Part shown: piece after piece, positions 7,105 to 16,863 of the stretch
Position numbering within the stretch: position 1 is the first letter of the stretch
Layout: every line of letters begins with the position of its first letter
DNA from: Candidatus Rokuibacteriota bacterium
GTDB taxonomy: Bacteria; Methylomirabilota; Methylomirabilia; Rokubacteriales; CSP1-6
NCBI GenBank assembly: GCA_016201645.1
Contig: JACQCL010000118.1
Coordinates: 1-17,123, forward strand
Direction of reading: 5' to 3'
Length of the DNA: 17,123 nt
Translations under genes and position numbers: made by a program
Notes under the pieces: generated by a model
Database searches by the model: none
What the model saw: the letters and a program-made list of their open reading frames with translations, nothing else
What the model was told of the DNA's origin: nothing

Positions 7105-7857
7105 TTAGTGGTGCTCGGCCTCCTCAATGGCGCCGGCAATGTAGAGCATCGAGAGCATGACAAAGATGAACGCCTGCAAGAACGCGACAAGGATTTTCAA
7201 CGGGTACAGGAACCCGACCGTGAACACGACCATGATCAGCGCCGCGGGCGCGCCGAGCAGAACGCCCCCAAGCGAGCCGGTCAGCGCCCAGCCCAGCATC
7301 CCATCGAACCCCATGAGGAAGAAGAAGACCGCGAGCAGGATGTGCCCGCCCGTCATGTTGCCGAAGAGGCGGACCGACAGCGAGAGGGGGCGGGCCAGAT
7401 GGCTGACGATCTCGATCGGGATCATCAGCCACGCGAGCCACACGACCGGCCCCATAAAGTGTCGCGCGTACGCGCGGAACCCCTGTTTCCGGATGCCGAT
7501 CCAGTGATAGGTGAAGAAGACGATCAGCGCGCAGGCCGCCGTCGTGTTGAGGTTCGCCGTGGGGGCCACCAGCCCCGGCACGAGACCCATCAGGTTCGAG
7601 GTGAGGATGAACAGCCCCAGCGTCGCCAGGATCGGGAGGTATCGACGGCCCTCGTGCCCCAGCACGTCATCGATGAGGGTCAGAAACTGTTCGAGCACGA
7701 TCTCCATGAAGTTCTGGAGCCCCCGGGGAACCATCTCGAGCCGCCGGGACGCCACCAGCGCGAGGATCCCCAGGAGCGCCATGGCCACCCACGTGTAGGT
7801 CAGGTGGTCCGGGATCCCGGGGATCTCAAAGATCGGCGGATGCTCAAGACTTCCCAT
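7105..7857 (-). CDS. atpB: F-type ATP synthase subunit a
   Basis: The 250-residue multi-pass membrane protein is the stator half of the F0 ion channel and works against the c-ring. The region SLSVRLFGNMTGGH (159-172) contains the essential Arg163, which separates the two half channels, and Asn167. A conserved C-terminal helix reads AFLQAFIFVMLSMLY (225-239), with Gln228 matching the E. coli Gln252 region. About five or six hydrophobic segments are visible. The ATG at 7857 comes 4 bases after the atpI stop and gives a normal N-terminus with no signal extension. It is followed by atpE. Genes for subunits b, delta and F1 do not follow, unlike the classic atp operon. Confidence 0.97.
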   Translation of the reverse strand: MGSLEHPPIFEIPGIPDHLTYTWVAMALLGILALVASRRLEMVPRGLQNFMEIVLEQFLTLIDDVLGHEGRRYLPILATLGLFILTSNLMGLVPGLVAPTANLNTTAACALIVFFTYHWIGIRKQGFRAYARHFMGPVVWLAWLMIPIEIVSHLARPLSLSVRLFGNMTGGHILLAVFFFLMGFDGMLGWALTGSLGGVLLGAPAALIMVVFTVGFLYPLKILVAFLQAFIFVMLSMLYIAGAIEEAEHH

Positions 7858-7861
7858 GAAG

Positions 7862-8230
7862 TCAGTCTGTTTCGCGGGCGGCGCGGAGACCCTGAGCGAC
7901 CAGAACGGGCGGGAGGACCGAAAGACCCACGATCACCGCGAGCGGATGGGCCCAGCCGCCCCCGACGAAGAATCCGAGGGCCCCAACCGTCAGGAGGTGG
8001 CGAAGCCACATGCCGCGCCATCCCACCACGGCTGTTCGGTCCTCCCTGGCGAGCGCGGCAATGTCCGCCACGCTCAGAGCGAGCCAGCGGAAATTGACGA
8101 GGGCGATGGCGCCCCCGCCGGCAACTCCCGCCGCCCATTGGGCGCCGCCGATCCATCCCGCGGCAGCTGTCAGGCCCAGGACGGCGGCGAGTCCGCTCAT
8201 CGTCACACGCGCGGACAGATCACCGGGCAT
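7862..8230 (-). CDS. atpI: ATP synthase subunit I (AtpI-like assembly protein)
   Basis: This 122-residue hydrophobic protein has four predicted membrane segments (about 11-29, 32-50, 77-94 and 96-113) and a polar loop containing WRGMWLRHLL (70-79). Size, topology and position directly upstream of atpB fit AtpI/UncI, which assists c-ring assembly. Sequence conservation in this family is low, so the call rests mostly on context and topology. The ATG at 8230 overlaps the atpZ stop by 11 bases and the stop lies 4 bases before atpB, so the four atp genes are probably one translationally coupled unit. Confidence 0.8.
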   Translation of the reverse strand: MPGDLSARVTMSGLAAVLGLTAAAGWIGGAQWAAGVAGGGAIALVNFRWLALSVADIAALAREDRTAVVGWRGMWLRHLLTVGALGFFVGGGWAHPLAVIVGLSVLPPVLVAQGLRAARETD

Positions 8231-8453
8231 CGTCGGTTTCGCTCAAACGTTTTATCGCGTGAAAGAGGTTCATGAACCCCGCCGCGATGCCGACCCCGAG
8301 ACCGAGCAACAGCAACCACGGTTGGGTGCCAAGCCACCGGTCGGCCCAGTAGCCGCCGGCGAGGCCGACTACGACGCACATGACGAACGTGGTCCCGACA
8401 AAGGCGTAGGAGCCGAGGTCCCGCCATGAGGACCGATCGCCTTCCGGGGCCAT
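8220..8453 (-). CDS. atpZ: AtpZ-like F0F1 ATPase-associated small membrane protein
   Basis: The 77-residue protein has two membrane helices (about 13-32 and 40-58). A short Gly-rich turn joins them (GGYWADRWLGTQPW, about 32-45), followed by GVGIAAGFMNLFHAIK, the typical ending of the AtpZ/AtpI family. AtpZ proteins occur before atpI and have been linked to ATP synthase assembly and to Mg2+/Ca2+ movement; the role here is inferred. I chose the ATG at 8453 because the longer open frame upstream is not membrane-like and enters the likely promoter region. No clear Shine-Dalgarno sits at normal distance, so the start may be leaderless or very short-leadered. The 3' end overlaps atpI. Confidence 0.82.
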   Translation of the reverse strand: MAPEGDRSSWRDLGSYAFVGTTFVMCVVVGLAGGYWADRWLGTQPWLLLLGLGVGIAAGFMNLFHAIKRLSETDDAR

Positions 8454-8474
8454 GTGAATAGGAAAACTATCACA
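8453..8474 (-). promoter_or_regulatory. Imperfect inverted repeat overlapping the atpZ start (candidate operator)
   Basis: On the minus strand TGTGATAG, then TTTTC, then CTATTCACA form two arms that match except for one extra base. The repeat abuts and overlaps the atpZ ATG. TGTGA...TCACA ends are typical of CRP/FNR-family and Rex operators, but the gap between these pentamers is 12, not the 6 of CRP or Rex sites. It may be a site for another regulator, or part of the promoter. Confidence 0.3.
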
Positions 8475-8486
8475 CCTCAGGGTCAA
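8458..8486 (-). promoter_or_regulatory. Candidate promoter for the atpZIBE-rex unit
   Basis: On the minus strand TTGACC (8481-8486, 5 of 6 to the -35 consensus) is followed after 17 nt by TCCTAT (8458-8463, 3 of 6). An alternative is an extended -10, TGTGATAGT, with GATAGT at 8466-8471. Either would place the transcript start within a few bases of the atpZ ATG. The remaining part of the 153-base gap (8487-8606) has small GC stems (arms at 8528-8532/8555-8559) but no T-tract terminator and no gene that I can support. Confidence 0.35.
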
Positions 8487-8606
8487 AGACAAGGGGAGCA
8501 AAGTCATCAATCTCAAAGGGAATCTTCGGCCTCCCGGGCTCGGAGCCTCGCACAAGGCCCCCCGGCCGGCACAGTCCACGCGATCGGCTTCACAATCGTC
8601 TTTCCC

Positions 8607-9374
8607 CTAACGGTTCAGCAGCTTTTTGGCCAGGTCCGGCCGGTCCGTGATCAGCACGTCGACCCCCAGATCAATGAATCGCCGGATGTCGTCCGCCTCG
8701 TTGACGGTCCACACACCGAGGAGCAGGCCCCTCTTTCGCGCGAGCGCCAGGCTCTCAGCAGAGACAAGCGAGTGCTGGAGCCCCACGAAGGCGCCACCGC
8801 CTTTCCAAAGCTCGTCGATCGCGGATCCGACGCTCAAGCGCCGCTGCCTCAGCGTTCGTGGAGAGTGGAGCGCGCCCGCTCGGACCTCGGGGCGAAGCTC
8901 GCGGACGCGACGGACCGTTTCGGGCTCGAACGACACGACGACGGCGCGCCTGGTCAGCCCGTGACGGTCGAGGATCGCGAATACCTTCTCCTCGATGCCC
9001 GGGTACCGGGCGCGCCCGCTGTCCACTTTAATCTCAAGCAGGAGCCCTAGCGGGGTTGGCCCGGCCAGCTCGGCCACCTCGTTGAGGCCGGGGATCGTCT
9101 CGGCCGTCACCCGGCCGTCCTTGTCCTTGAGGGAGAGCGCCCGGAGTTCGGCGAGCGCGAGATCCTGCACCGCGCCCACCCCCGTGGTGGTCCTGGGGAG
9201 CGTCGCATCGTGGATCACCACCACCTCCCCGTCTCTGCTGAGATGAACATCGAGCTCCAGGAAGTCGGCCCCGAGTGCGATGGCGTTTCGGAAGGCGAGC
9301 AGGCTGTTCTCGGGCCAGAGGAGCGCCCCGCCCCGGTGAGCCGCCAGCCTGATCCTGTCCGATTGCGTCAGCAT
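8607..9374 (-). CDS. Glycerophosphodiester phosphodiesterase, cytoplasmic
   Basis: The enzyme (255 residues, about the E. coli UgpQ size of 247) hydrolyses glycerophosphodiesters from phospholipid turnover to glycerol 3-phosphate and an alcohol. The GDPD TIM-barrel motifs are present: AHRGG (12-16, His13/Arg14), PEN (21-23), the metal ligands Glu40 and Asp42 in FLELDVHLSRDG, catalytic HD at 55-56, Glu114 and Lys116 in LLLEIK, and VWTVN near the end (221-225). There is no signal peptide, so it should be cytoplasmic. The ATG at 9374 lies 16 bases after the glpD stop, with GAGG upstream; an ATG at 9422 inside glpD would add 16 residues. Adjacent glpD suggests that its G3P product is oxidised directly. 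Confidence 0.95.
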   Translation of the reverse strand: MLTQSDRIRLAAHRGGALLWPENSLLAFRNAIALGADFLELDVHLSRDGEVVVIHDATLPRTTTGVGAVQDLALAELRALSLKDKDGRVTAETIPGLNEVAELAGPTPLGLLLEIKVDSGRARYPGIEEKVFAILDRHGLTRRAVVVSFEPETVRRVRELRPEVRAGALHSPRTLRQRRLSVGSAIDELWKGGGAFVGLQHSLVSAESLALARKRGLLLGVWTVNEADDIRRFIDLGVDVLITDRPDLAKKLLNR

Positions 9375-9390
9375 CCTCGACCGAGGCGCC

Positions 9391-11019
9391 TCAACTATCC
9401 CGAAACCGGCGGCTTCGCGCAACGGTGTGGTGATACGCGGAGAGCTCGGCCTCCCGCCGCCGCGAGTTCCACCCCAGCAGGTCCCCCATCCGCGCCGCGA
9501 TGGACAGGGCGCAGTCGAGCCCCTGGCAGGAGCTGGTTCCGATGCCCGTACGACGAAGCAGGAAGTCTCCGAGCGAGACCGTCAGTTCCTCTGCTACCGC
9601 ATAATAGAGCTGGGCAACGATCTCAGGATTTCGCGAGCAGAGCCGGGCGCCGCCGTCGGGGAGCTTTCGGGCCAGATCGAGGACGCGCACGTAGCTTCGC
9701 CCGTAGGTCTCGACGAGCCGCTCCAAGCTATCGCGCCCAAGCCCGGTCGCGGCCATCTCGCCGGAGACGTCCATCCACGCACGTACCTCCAGAGAGCCGC
9801 GCACCCGCTCGTCTTGGCCGTCGAGGCTAAGCCAGGCAGTGGACGAGCGCGCCCGGCGGCCGAGCCGCTCCATGACGAGGTCGCCCACCTTCTCGGCCAG
9901 GCTCCGGAAACAGGTCAGCTTCGTTCCCGTGATCGTGAGAAACGTTCCCCCGGGACCCTCAACCCAGACTCGATGCTGGCGGGACACCTTGGACGGGGAT
10001 TTCCCCGCCTCGTACGTCAGGGGACGGATCCCGGCGTAGGTGTACAAGACGTTGGCGGCCGCCACCCGGGGATCCGGAAGCACCCGCCGCAATTCCCCCA
10101 AAAGGTACGCCACCTCGTCCCGCGTGGCCCACAGGCGGTCGGGGTCTCCGTCGAAGTCTGTGTCCGTGGTCCCAACCAGGGAAAACTCCCTCCAGGGGAT
10201 CACGAAGATCATGCGCTCGTCCTTCGTTCCCATATAGACGGCGTGCTCGGTCAGGCGCGGCAGGAGACAGTGGATGCCCTTCGTGGTCCGGATGACCTGC
10301 GACCTCCGGTCCGAGATCCCGGCCAGCCTTCGAATCCGATCTACCCAGGGACCTGCCGCGTTGACGATCACCTGCCCCCGCACCGCGTGAACCTGATCCG
10401 TCAGGAGATCCCGGACCCGCAGGCCCTCGATCCCCTTCGGGCCGGTCAGGATGTCCTCAACCTCCACGTAGTTGAAGGCCCGGGCCCCATGCCGGCAGGC
10501 GGAGAGAACGTTTTCCAGGCAGAGGCGCTCGGGAGAGAGCAGGAGGTCGTCGAAGTAGTAGCCTGCGGCGCTGAGGTCTTCGCCGCGGATCTCGGACTCC
10601 AGCGCCAGCGCCGCCTCGGGCGGGATCACGCGGTAGCGCTCCCTCGGCTTCCCCGGGGTGAGCCAGTCGTACAGCGTGAGGCCGATCCGGACCTTGATGA
10701 GGCCGAGAGGCGAGCCGCGGTAGATCGGGATCAGAAAGGGGAGCGGGCGGATCAGGTGCGGGGCCAGGCGCCCGAGCGTCTCCCGCTCCCTGAGTGACTC
10801 CCGCACCAAGCCGAAATCAAAGAGCTCGAGATACCGGAGCCCGCCGTGGATGAGCTTGGAGGAGCGCCCCGTGGTCCCCGAGGCAAAGTCGCCCTTCTCG
10901 AAGAGAACCACCGAGGCGCCGCGCAGGGCCAGATCCCGCGCCACGCCGGCGCCGGCCATCCCTCCTCCGATGATCAGGGCGTCGAACCGCCGGTCTTCCA
11001 GGACGCTCAACCGGCTCAT
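9391..11019 (-). CDS. glpD: FAD-dependent glycerol-3-phosphate dehydrogenase, aerobic GlpD type
   Basis: GlpD oxidises sn-glycerol 3-phosphate to dihydroxyacetone phosphate at the inner face of the membrane and passes electrons to quinone. The protein has 542 residues (E. coli GlpD 501). The FAD-binding Rossmann start is ALIIGGGMAGAGVARDLALRG (14-34; GxGxxG), followed by the GlpD signature FASGTTGRSSKLIHGGLRYL (45-64). Later come the TTDTDFDGDPD segment and a C-terminal domain ending around GQGLDCALSIAARMGDLLGW-like sequence. I chose the ATG at 11019, giving a short 10-residue lead before the FAD fold; the open frame continues upstream into non-coding-like sequence. The binding site is weak. 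A strong hairpin lies about 36 bases upstream. It sits between a HAD phosphatase and a GDPD phosphodiesterase, all on one strand. Confidence 0.96.
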   Translation of the reverse strand: MSRLSVLEDRRFDALIIGGGMAGAGVARDLALRGASVVLFEKGDFASGTTGRSSKLIHGGLRYLELFDFGLVRESLRERETLGRLAPHLIRPLPFLIPIYRGSPLGLIKVRIGLTLYDWLTPGKPRERYRVIPPEAALALESEIRGEDLSAAGYYFDDLLLSPERLCLENVLSACRHGARAFNYVEVEDILTGPKGIEGLRVRDLLTDQVHAVRGQVIVNAAGPWVDRIRRLAGISDRRSQVIRTTKGIHCLLPRLTEHAVYMGTKDERMIFVIPWREFSLVGTTDTDFDGDPDRLWATRDEVAYLLGELRRVLPDPRVAAANVLYTYAGIRPLTYEAGKSPSKVSRQHRVWVEGPGGTFLTITGTKLTCFRSLAEKVGDLVMERLGRRARSSTAWLSLDGQDERVRGSLEVRAWMDVSGEMAATGLGRDSLERLVETYGRSYVRVLDLARKLPDGGARLCSRNPEIVAQLYYAVAEELTVSLGDFLLRRTGIGTSSCQGLDCALSIAARMGDLLGWNSRRREAELSAYHHTVARSRRFRDS

Positions 11020-11054
11020 CAGAGCACCAAACGACTCATGTGACCCATGTTCGA

Positions 11055-11073
11055 GCGCCGGCTTTGCCGGCGC
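11055..11073 (-). promoter_or_regulatory. Perfect 8-bp hairpin upstream of glpD
   Basis: The arms GCGCCGGC (11055-11062) and GCCGGCGC (11066-11073) pair perfectly around a 3-nt loop. They sit in the 91-base gap between the HAD phosphatase stop and the glpD start. The adjoining CCCCCGGGGG (about 11076-11085) is also self-complementary. No T-tract follows on the minus strand, so this is not a standard terminator. It may attenuate or stabilise the message between the nuoLMN-phosphatase part and glpD. I see no good glpD promoter in the gap. Confidence 0.55.
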
Positions 11074-11110
11074 AACCCCCGGGGGAGGTCCGGAAGGGGG
11101 GCTCAGCCGC

Positions 11111-11914
11111 TCAGCCCCCCTCCGGGTTAAGCAACTCCTTGATGGACGCGAGCACGTGATCTGGCTTGAGGTCGGCGATCCGAGTGTCGTCGGACGCCGT
11201 GACACCCGAGAGGACCAGAACCGTATGGAGTCCAAGGGCCTTCCCCATGGTCACGTCGGTCTCGATCCGGTCCCCCACGATCACCGTCTCCGCCGCCGGC
11301 AGGCCCAGGACGTCCAGGGCCACCTCGAGGATGAGGGGGGATGGTTTTCCCACGATCAACTCCACACGTTTCCCGGTCACGGCTTCGACGGCAGCGATCA
11401 TGCCCGCGCAGTCGGGGATCTCGCCGTCGGCAACCGGACAGGTCCGGTCCGGGTTGGTGGCAATCAGTCGCGCCCCGCGCTTGACCGCCTGAAGGGCCGT
11501 GTTGAGCTTGGCGTACGTGAAGGTCCTGTCGAAGGCGACGACCACCCAGCCTACCTGGGGATCGTCACGGACCTGGAGCCCGTGAGCCAGAAGCTCACCG
11601 ATCAGCGGCGGCTCGCCGATGACGAAGCAGGTGGCGCCCGGATCCAGGCGGGCCAGGTAACGGGCCAGGACCAGCGAGGAGTTGACCACCTCCGCGGCCC
11701 TCGTGGGAATGCCCAGGCGGGTCAGCTTGTCGGCATAGTCGGCTCGAGTCTGGATGGGCTTGTTGGAGAGGAAGGCGACGCGCCGGCCAGAGGCTCGGAG
11801 CGCGGCGATGACCTCGGCCGCGCCCGGTATCAGCTTCTCCCCCCGGTACACCGTGCCGTCAAGGTCGAAGAGCCAGCCGCGATAGGGGAGGCGGACTTCC
11901 GCCATGCGTGCCAT
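11111..11914 (-). CDS. HAD-superfamily subclass IIA phosphatase (NagD/phosphoglycolate or glycerol-phosphate phosphatase-like)
   Basis: The 267-residue phosphatase has all HAD catalytic motifs: FDLDGT with nucleophile Asp17 and acid/base Asp19, motif II Ser50 in FLSNK, motif III Lys190 in VGKPSP, and motif IV VGDRIETD with Asp215 and Asp220. A C2 cap lies between about 80 and 180, with the ATNPDRTCP segment (152-160) seen in NagD-like enzymes. This family includes phosphatases for glycerol phosphate, phosphoglycolate, UMP and pyridoxal phosphate; sequence alone does not fix the substrate. Neighbouring glpD and GDPD make glycerol phosphate the most attractive guess. The ATG overlaps the nuoN stop (TAATG), implying translational coupling; another ATG three codons in would also work. 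Confidence 0.92.
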   Translation of the reverse strand: MARMAEVRLPYRGWLFDLDGTVYRGEKLIPGAAEVIAALRASGRRVAFLSNKPIQTRADYADKLTRLGIPTRAAEVVNSSLVLARYLARLDPGATCFVIGEPPLIGELLAHGLQVRDDPQVGWVVVAFDRTFTYAKLNTALQAVKRGARLIATNPDRTCPVADGEIPDCAGMIAAVEAVTGKRVELIVGKPSPLILEVALDVLGLPAAETVIVGDRIETDVTMGKALGLHTVLVLSGVTASDDTRIADLKPDHVLASIKELLNPEGG

Positions 11915-13350
11915 TAGCGCAGAAGGGGGGCCACGGCGGCTTGAGCGAGGTCCAGCACCGGCGCGGGCATGAGGCCCAGCTGGAAGACGCCCCAGAGCGC
12001 GATCCCCAGGGCGAGACGGCCCGCGAAGGACGGCGCCGGCTCAGTGGGCACGCCCTCCTGGTCGCGCATGTACATATAGACGATCACCCGAAGATAGTAG
12101 TAGGCGGCGACCGCCGAGTTGAGCACCGCGATGACCGCCAGCCAGATGTACCCCGATCGAACGGCGGCGCCGAAGAGGTAGAACTTGCCGGCAAAGCCCG
12201 CGGTGGGCGGCATCCCGATGAGCGAGAGGAGAAAGAGCGCGAGCGTGAGCGCCAGCACGGGATGACGGGCGGCCAGGCCGCCGTAGTCGTCCTGGTTCAC
12301 GGCCTCCTGACGCCCCCGTTCAAGAAGCAGGATCACCCCGAACGCTCCCGCCGTGGCAAACGAGTAAACGAGGAGGTAGAACAGGACGCCGCCGGCCCCG
12401 AGCGGCCCGCCTGCGACGACCCCTACGAGCATGTACCCCACGTGAGCGATGGAGGAGTACGCCAGCATCCGCTTGAGATTTGACTGGGCGATGGCCACCA
12501 CGTTCCCGACGGTCATCGTCAGGACCGCGAGAACCCACAGGAGCGCGGTCCAGTCCGGCTGGGCTCCCCGAAACGTGGAAAGGAGGACGCGAAGGAGCCC
12601 CGCGAATCCCGCCGCCTTGGATCCGGTCGCGATCAGCGCCGCCACGCTGGTGGGGGCGCCCTCGTACACATCCGGCGCCCACATATGGAAGGGGACCGAG
12701 GAGATCTTGAAGCCGAACCCCACCAGGAGCAGGCCGAGCCCGATGAGAAGGAGCGGGTCCCGCGTCGCGGATCCCAGAGCGGCTCCGACCCGGTCCAGCG
12801 CGGTGGTGCCGGCGGCGCCGTAGATCAGCGCGATCCCGTACACGAAGAAGCCGGTGGCGAAGGCCCCGAGGAGAAAGTACTTCATCGCGGACTCTGCCGC
12901 CGTGAGCCTTGCCTGGAAGAAGCCGGCGAGGACATACAGCGACAGGGACATCAGCTCCAGCGCCAGGAAGATCACGATCAAATCCGCGGCATGGGCCATG
13001 AGCAGCATGCCGAGCGTCGCAAAGAGGACCAGGATGTAGTACTCGCCCCTCTCCATGCCGTTGCGGCGGAGGTAGTCGAGGGAGAGGAGGAGGACCAGCG
13101 CCACGGCGTAGCAGATCACGACGTCGAAGAACAGGGCGAAGTTGTCCAGCACCACCACGCCGCTAAACGCCCGCCCCGCCCGCCCCCAGAGGAACAACGC
13201 GGAGACGAGCGTGGCCACGATCCCCACGAGGGCGACGACCCCGAGGTGCACCTTGCTGGTCCGAGGCGGGAGCAGGTCCAGCAGAATCAGGACGACCGTC
13301 GTCCCCGCCACCACGACGAGCGGGGCCAGGGGCAGGAGGGCGGCATCCAT
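11914..13350 (-). CDS. nuoN: NADH-quinone oxidoreductase subunit N
   Basis: This is one of three antiporter-like proton-pumping subunits of complex I in the cytoplasmic membrane. It has 478 residues (E. coli NuoN 485) with about 14 hydrophobic segments. Key charged residues for the proton path are present: Glu132 in LALELMSLSLYVL (the Lys/Glu pair region), Lys215 in GFGFKISSVPFHMWAPDVYEG and Lys245 in ATGSKAAGF, which match E. coli Lys217 and Lys247. The ATG at 13350 shares one base with the nuoM stop (TGATG). The open frame continues upstream through nuoM only as a shadow. Its stop overlaps the start of the phosphatase gene. It is downstream of nuoL and nuoM in the standard order. Confidence 0.97.
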   Translation of the reverse strand: MDAALLPLAPLVVVAGTTVVLILLDLLPPRTSKVHLGVVALVGIVATLVSALFLWGRAGRAFSGVVVLDNFALFFDVVICYAVALVLLLSLDYLRRNGMERGEYYILVLFATLGMLLMAHAADLIVIFLALELMSLSLYVLAGFFQARLTAAESAMKYFLLGAFATGFFVYGIALIYGAAGTTALDRVGAALGSATRDPLLLIGLGLLLVGFGFKISSVPFHMWAPDVYEGAPTSVAALIATGSKAAGFAGLLRVLLSTFRGAQPDWTALLWVLAVLTMTVGNVVAIAQSNLKRMLAYSSIAHVGYMLVGVVAGGPLGAGGVLFYLLVYSFATAGAFGVILLLERGRQEAVNQDDYGGLAARHPVLALTLALFLLSLIGMPPTAGFAGKFYLFGAAVRSGYIWLAVIAVLNSAVAAYYYLRVIVYMYMRDQEGVPTEPAPSFAGRLALGIALWGVFQLGLMPAPVLDLAQAAVAPLLR

Positions 13351-14893
13351 CAGCGCCCCGTCGGGCCGGCGGCGGCCACCGCGACCTTGGACTGCACCTG
13401 GGCGATCAGCGCTTCGGCGGTCGCCTCCGTCATCCCCGTGAAGGGGCGCGGGTACACGCCGATCCAGACGATGAAGAGCAAGACGGGCAGGAGCATGGCC
13501 CACTCCCGCCGCGTCAGATCCGCGAGCCCCCGGTTCGCGTTGGTCGTGATTTCCCCGAAGCACACGCGCTGGTACATCCAGAGCAGATAGACCGCCGAAA
13601 AGATCATCCCGAGGGTCGCCAGGCCCGGCACGACGTACGCGAGGGGGGCGGCAGCGGGAAGCCGGGAGGCCCAGGCGAACGTCCCGACCAGGATGAGGAA
13701 CTCGCCGACGAACCCGTTGAGACCGGGAAGGCCCAGCGAGGAGAGGGAGACGATCAGGAAGAGGGCCGAGAACGCGGGGATCACCTGCCAGAGCCCGCCG
13801 AACTCGGCGATGAGTCGGGTGTGCCGGCGCTCGTACAGGATCCCCACCAGAAGGAACAGCGCGCCGGTGGAGAGGCCGTGGTTCACCATCTGGATGATGC
13901 CCCCGACGATGCCCTGCGGCGTCAGCGTGAAGAGACCGAGCACGACGAACCCCAGGTGGCTGACGCTCGAGTAGGCCACGAGCTTTTTCAGGTCCGGTTG
14001 GACCATGGAGACCCAGGCGCCGTAGAGGATGCCGACGAGCGCCAAGAGGAAGATCCACGGGACGAAGGTCAGGCTCGCCGTGGGGAAGAGCGGCAGACAG
14101 AAGCGGAGGAAGCCGTAGGTTCCCATCTTCAGCAGGACGCCGGCAAGAAGCACGCTGCCGGCGGTCGGCGCCTCGACATGGGCGTCGGGAAGCCAGGTGT
14201 GGAAGGGAAACATCGGGACCTTGATGGCGAAGGCGAGGGCGAAGGCCAGGAAGAGCCAGACCTGGATTCCCGCCGGCACGACGTAGCGCGCGAGGATCGG
14301 GAGGTCGAAGGTGTAGGTTCCCGTCACGCCGCCGTGCTGGAAGTAGAGCGCCAGGATGGCCACCAGCATGAGCACCGATCCGGTCAGGGTGTACAGGATG
14401 AACTTGACCGCGGCATAGATCCGATCGGGTCCGCCCCAGACCCCGATGATGAGGTACATGGGGATCAGCATGGCCTCCCAGAAGATATAGAAGAGGAAGA
14501 GATCCAGGCTGACGAACACTCCCAACATCCCCGTTTCCAGGAACAGCATGCTGACGGCGAACTCTTTGACCCGGACCTCCACCGCCCGCCAGGACGACAA
14601 GAGAGCGAGCGCCGTGAGGAAGGTCGTCAGGAGCACCAGGAGCAGGCTGATCCCGTCGATGCCCAGGTGATAGGAGATCCCATACGACGGCATCCACCGG
14701 ACCTGCTCCACGAACTGATAGTCGGCGCGCCGGGCGTCGAACCGGACATAGAGGAGGAGGGACACCCCGAACGTCGCCGCCGCCACGAGGAAGGCGCTCC
14801 AGCGGACAAGCGCGGCGCGTCCCTGGGGCAAGAGCGCGATGACGACGGCTGCCAGCGCGGGAAGAAACGTCACGACCGAGAGAAGATGTTGCA

Positions 14894-14897
<4 letters not shown>
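13350..14897 (-). CDS. nuoM: NADH-quinone oxidoreductase subunit M
   Basis: NuoM is an antiporter-like membrane subunit of complex I. It has 515 residues (E. coli NuoM 509). Conserved residues are Glu141 in YIFWEAMLIPMY, Lys226 in FAIKVPMFPFHTWLPDAH, Lys257 in GVLLKMGTYG and Glu399 in NGFVGEFLIL; these match E. coli Glu144, Lys234, Lys265 and Glu407. Two adjacent ATG codons (14897 and 14894) are possible starts. The first overlaps the nuoL stop as ATGA and is used here. The larger open frame extending to 15935 runs through nuoL in another frame and is not real. It ends by overlapping nuoN. Confidence 0.97.
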
Positions 14898-16771
<1,874 letters not shown>

Positions 16772-16777
16772 CGGCTC

Positions 16778-16806
16778 ACTCTAACGGAGCCCCCCGAACG
16801 TGTCAA
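16778..16806 (-). promoter_or_regulatory. Promoter for the nuoLMN unit
   Basis: On the minus strand a perfect -35 TTGACA (16801-16806) is followed by exactly 17 nt and TAGAGT (16778-16783; 4 of 6 to TATAAT). The predicted transcript start, about 7 nt downstream of the -10, falls on the first base of the nuoL GTG codon. Position, spacing and the direction of the neighbouring gene all support it as the start of the operon. Confidence 0.65.
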
Positions 16807-16863
16807 GCCGCGGGCCTCACGATGACGCTGGAAGGTCTCCGACAAATAGTGTAAGAAGGAGGC

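Noticed and set aside
8453..8474. TGTGA...TCACA as a CRP or Rex operator
   Set aside because: The pentamers are 12 bases apart instead of 6, so it does not match either consensus. It is kept only as an unassigned inverted repeat.
12685..13590. Long plus-strand frames antisense to nuoN, nuoM, nuoL and mfd (for example 12685-13590, 13821-14954, 4172-5707)
   Set aside because: They are rich in charged residues typical of reverse-frame translation of membrane proteins and lie entirely within strongly supported genes.
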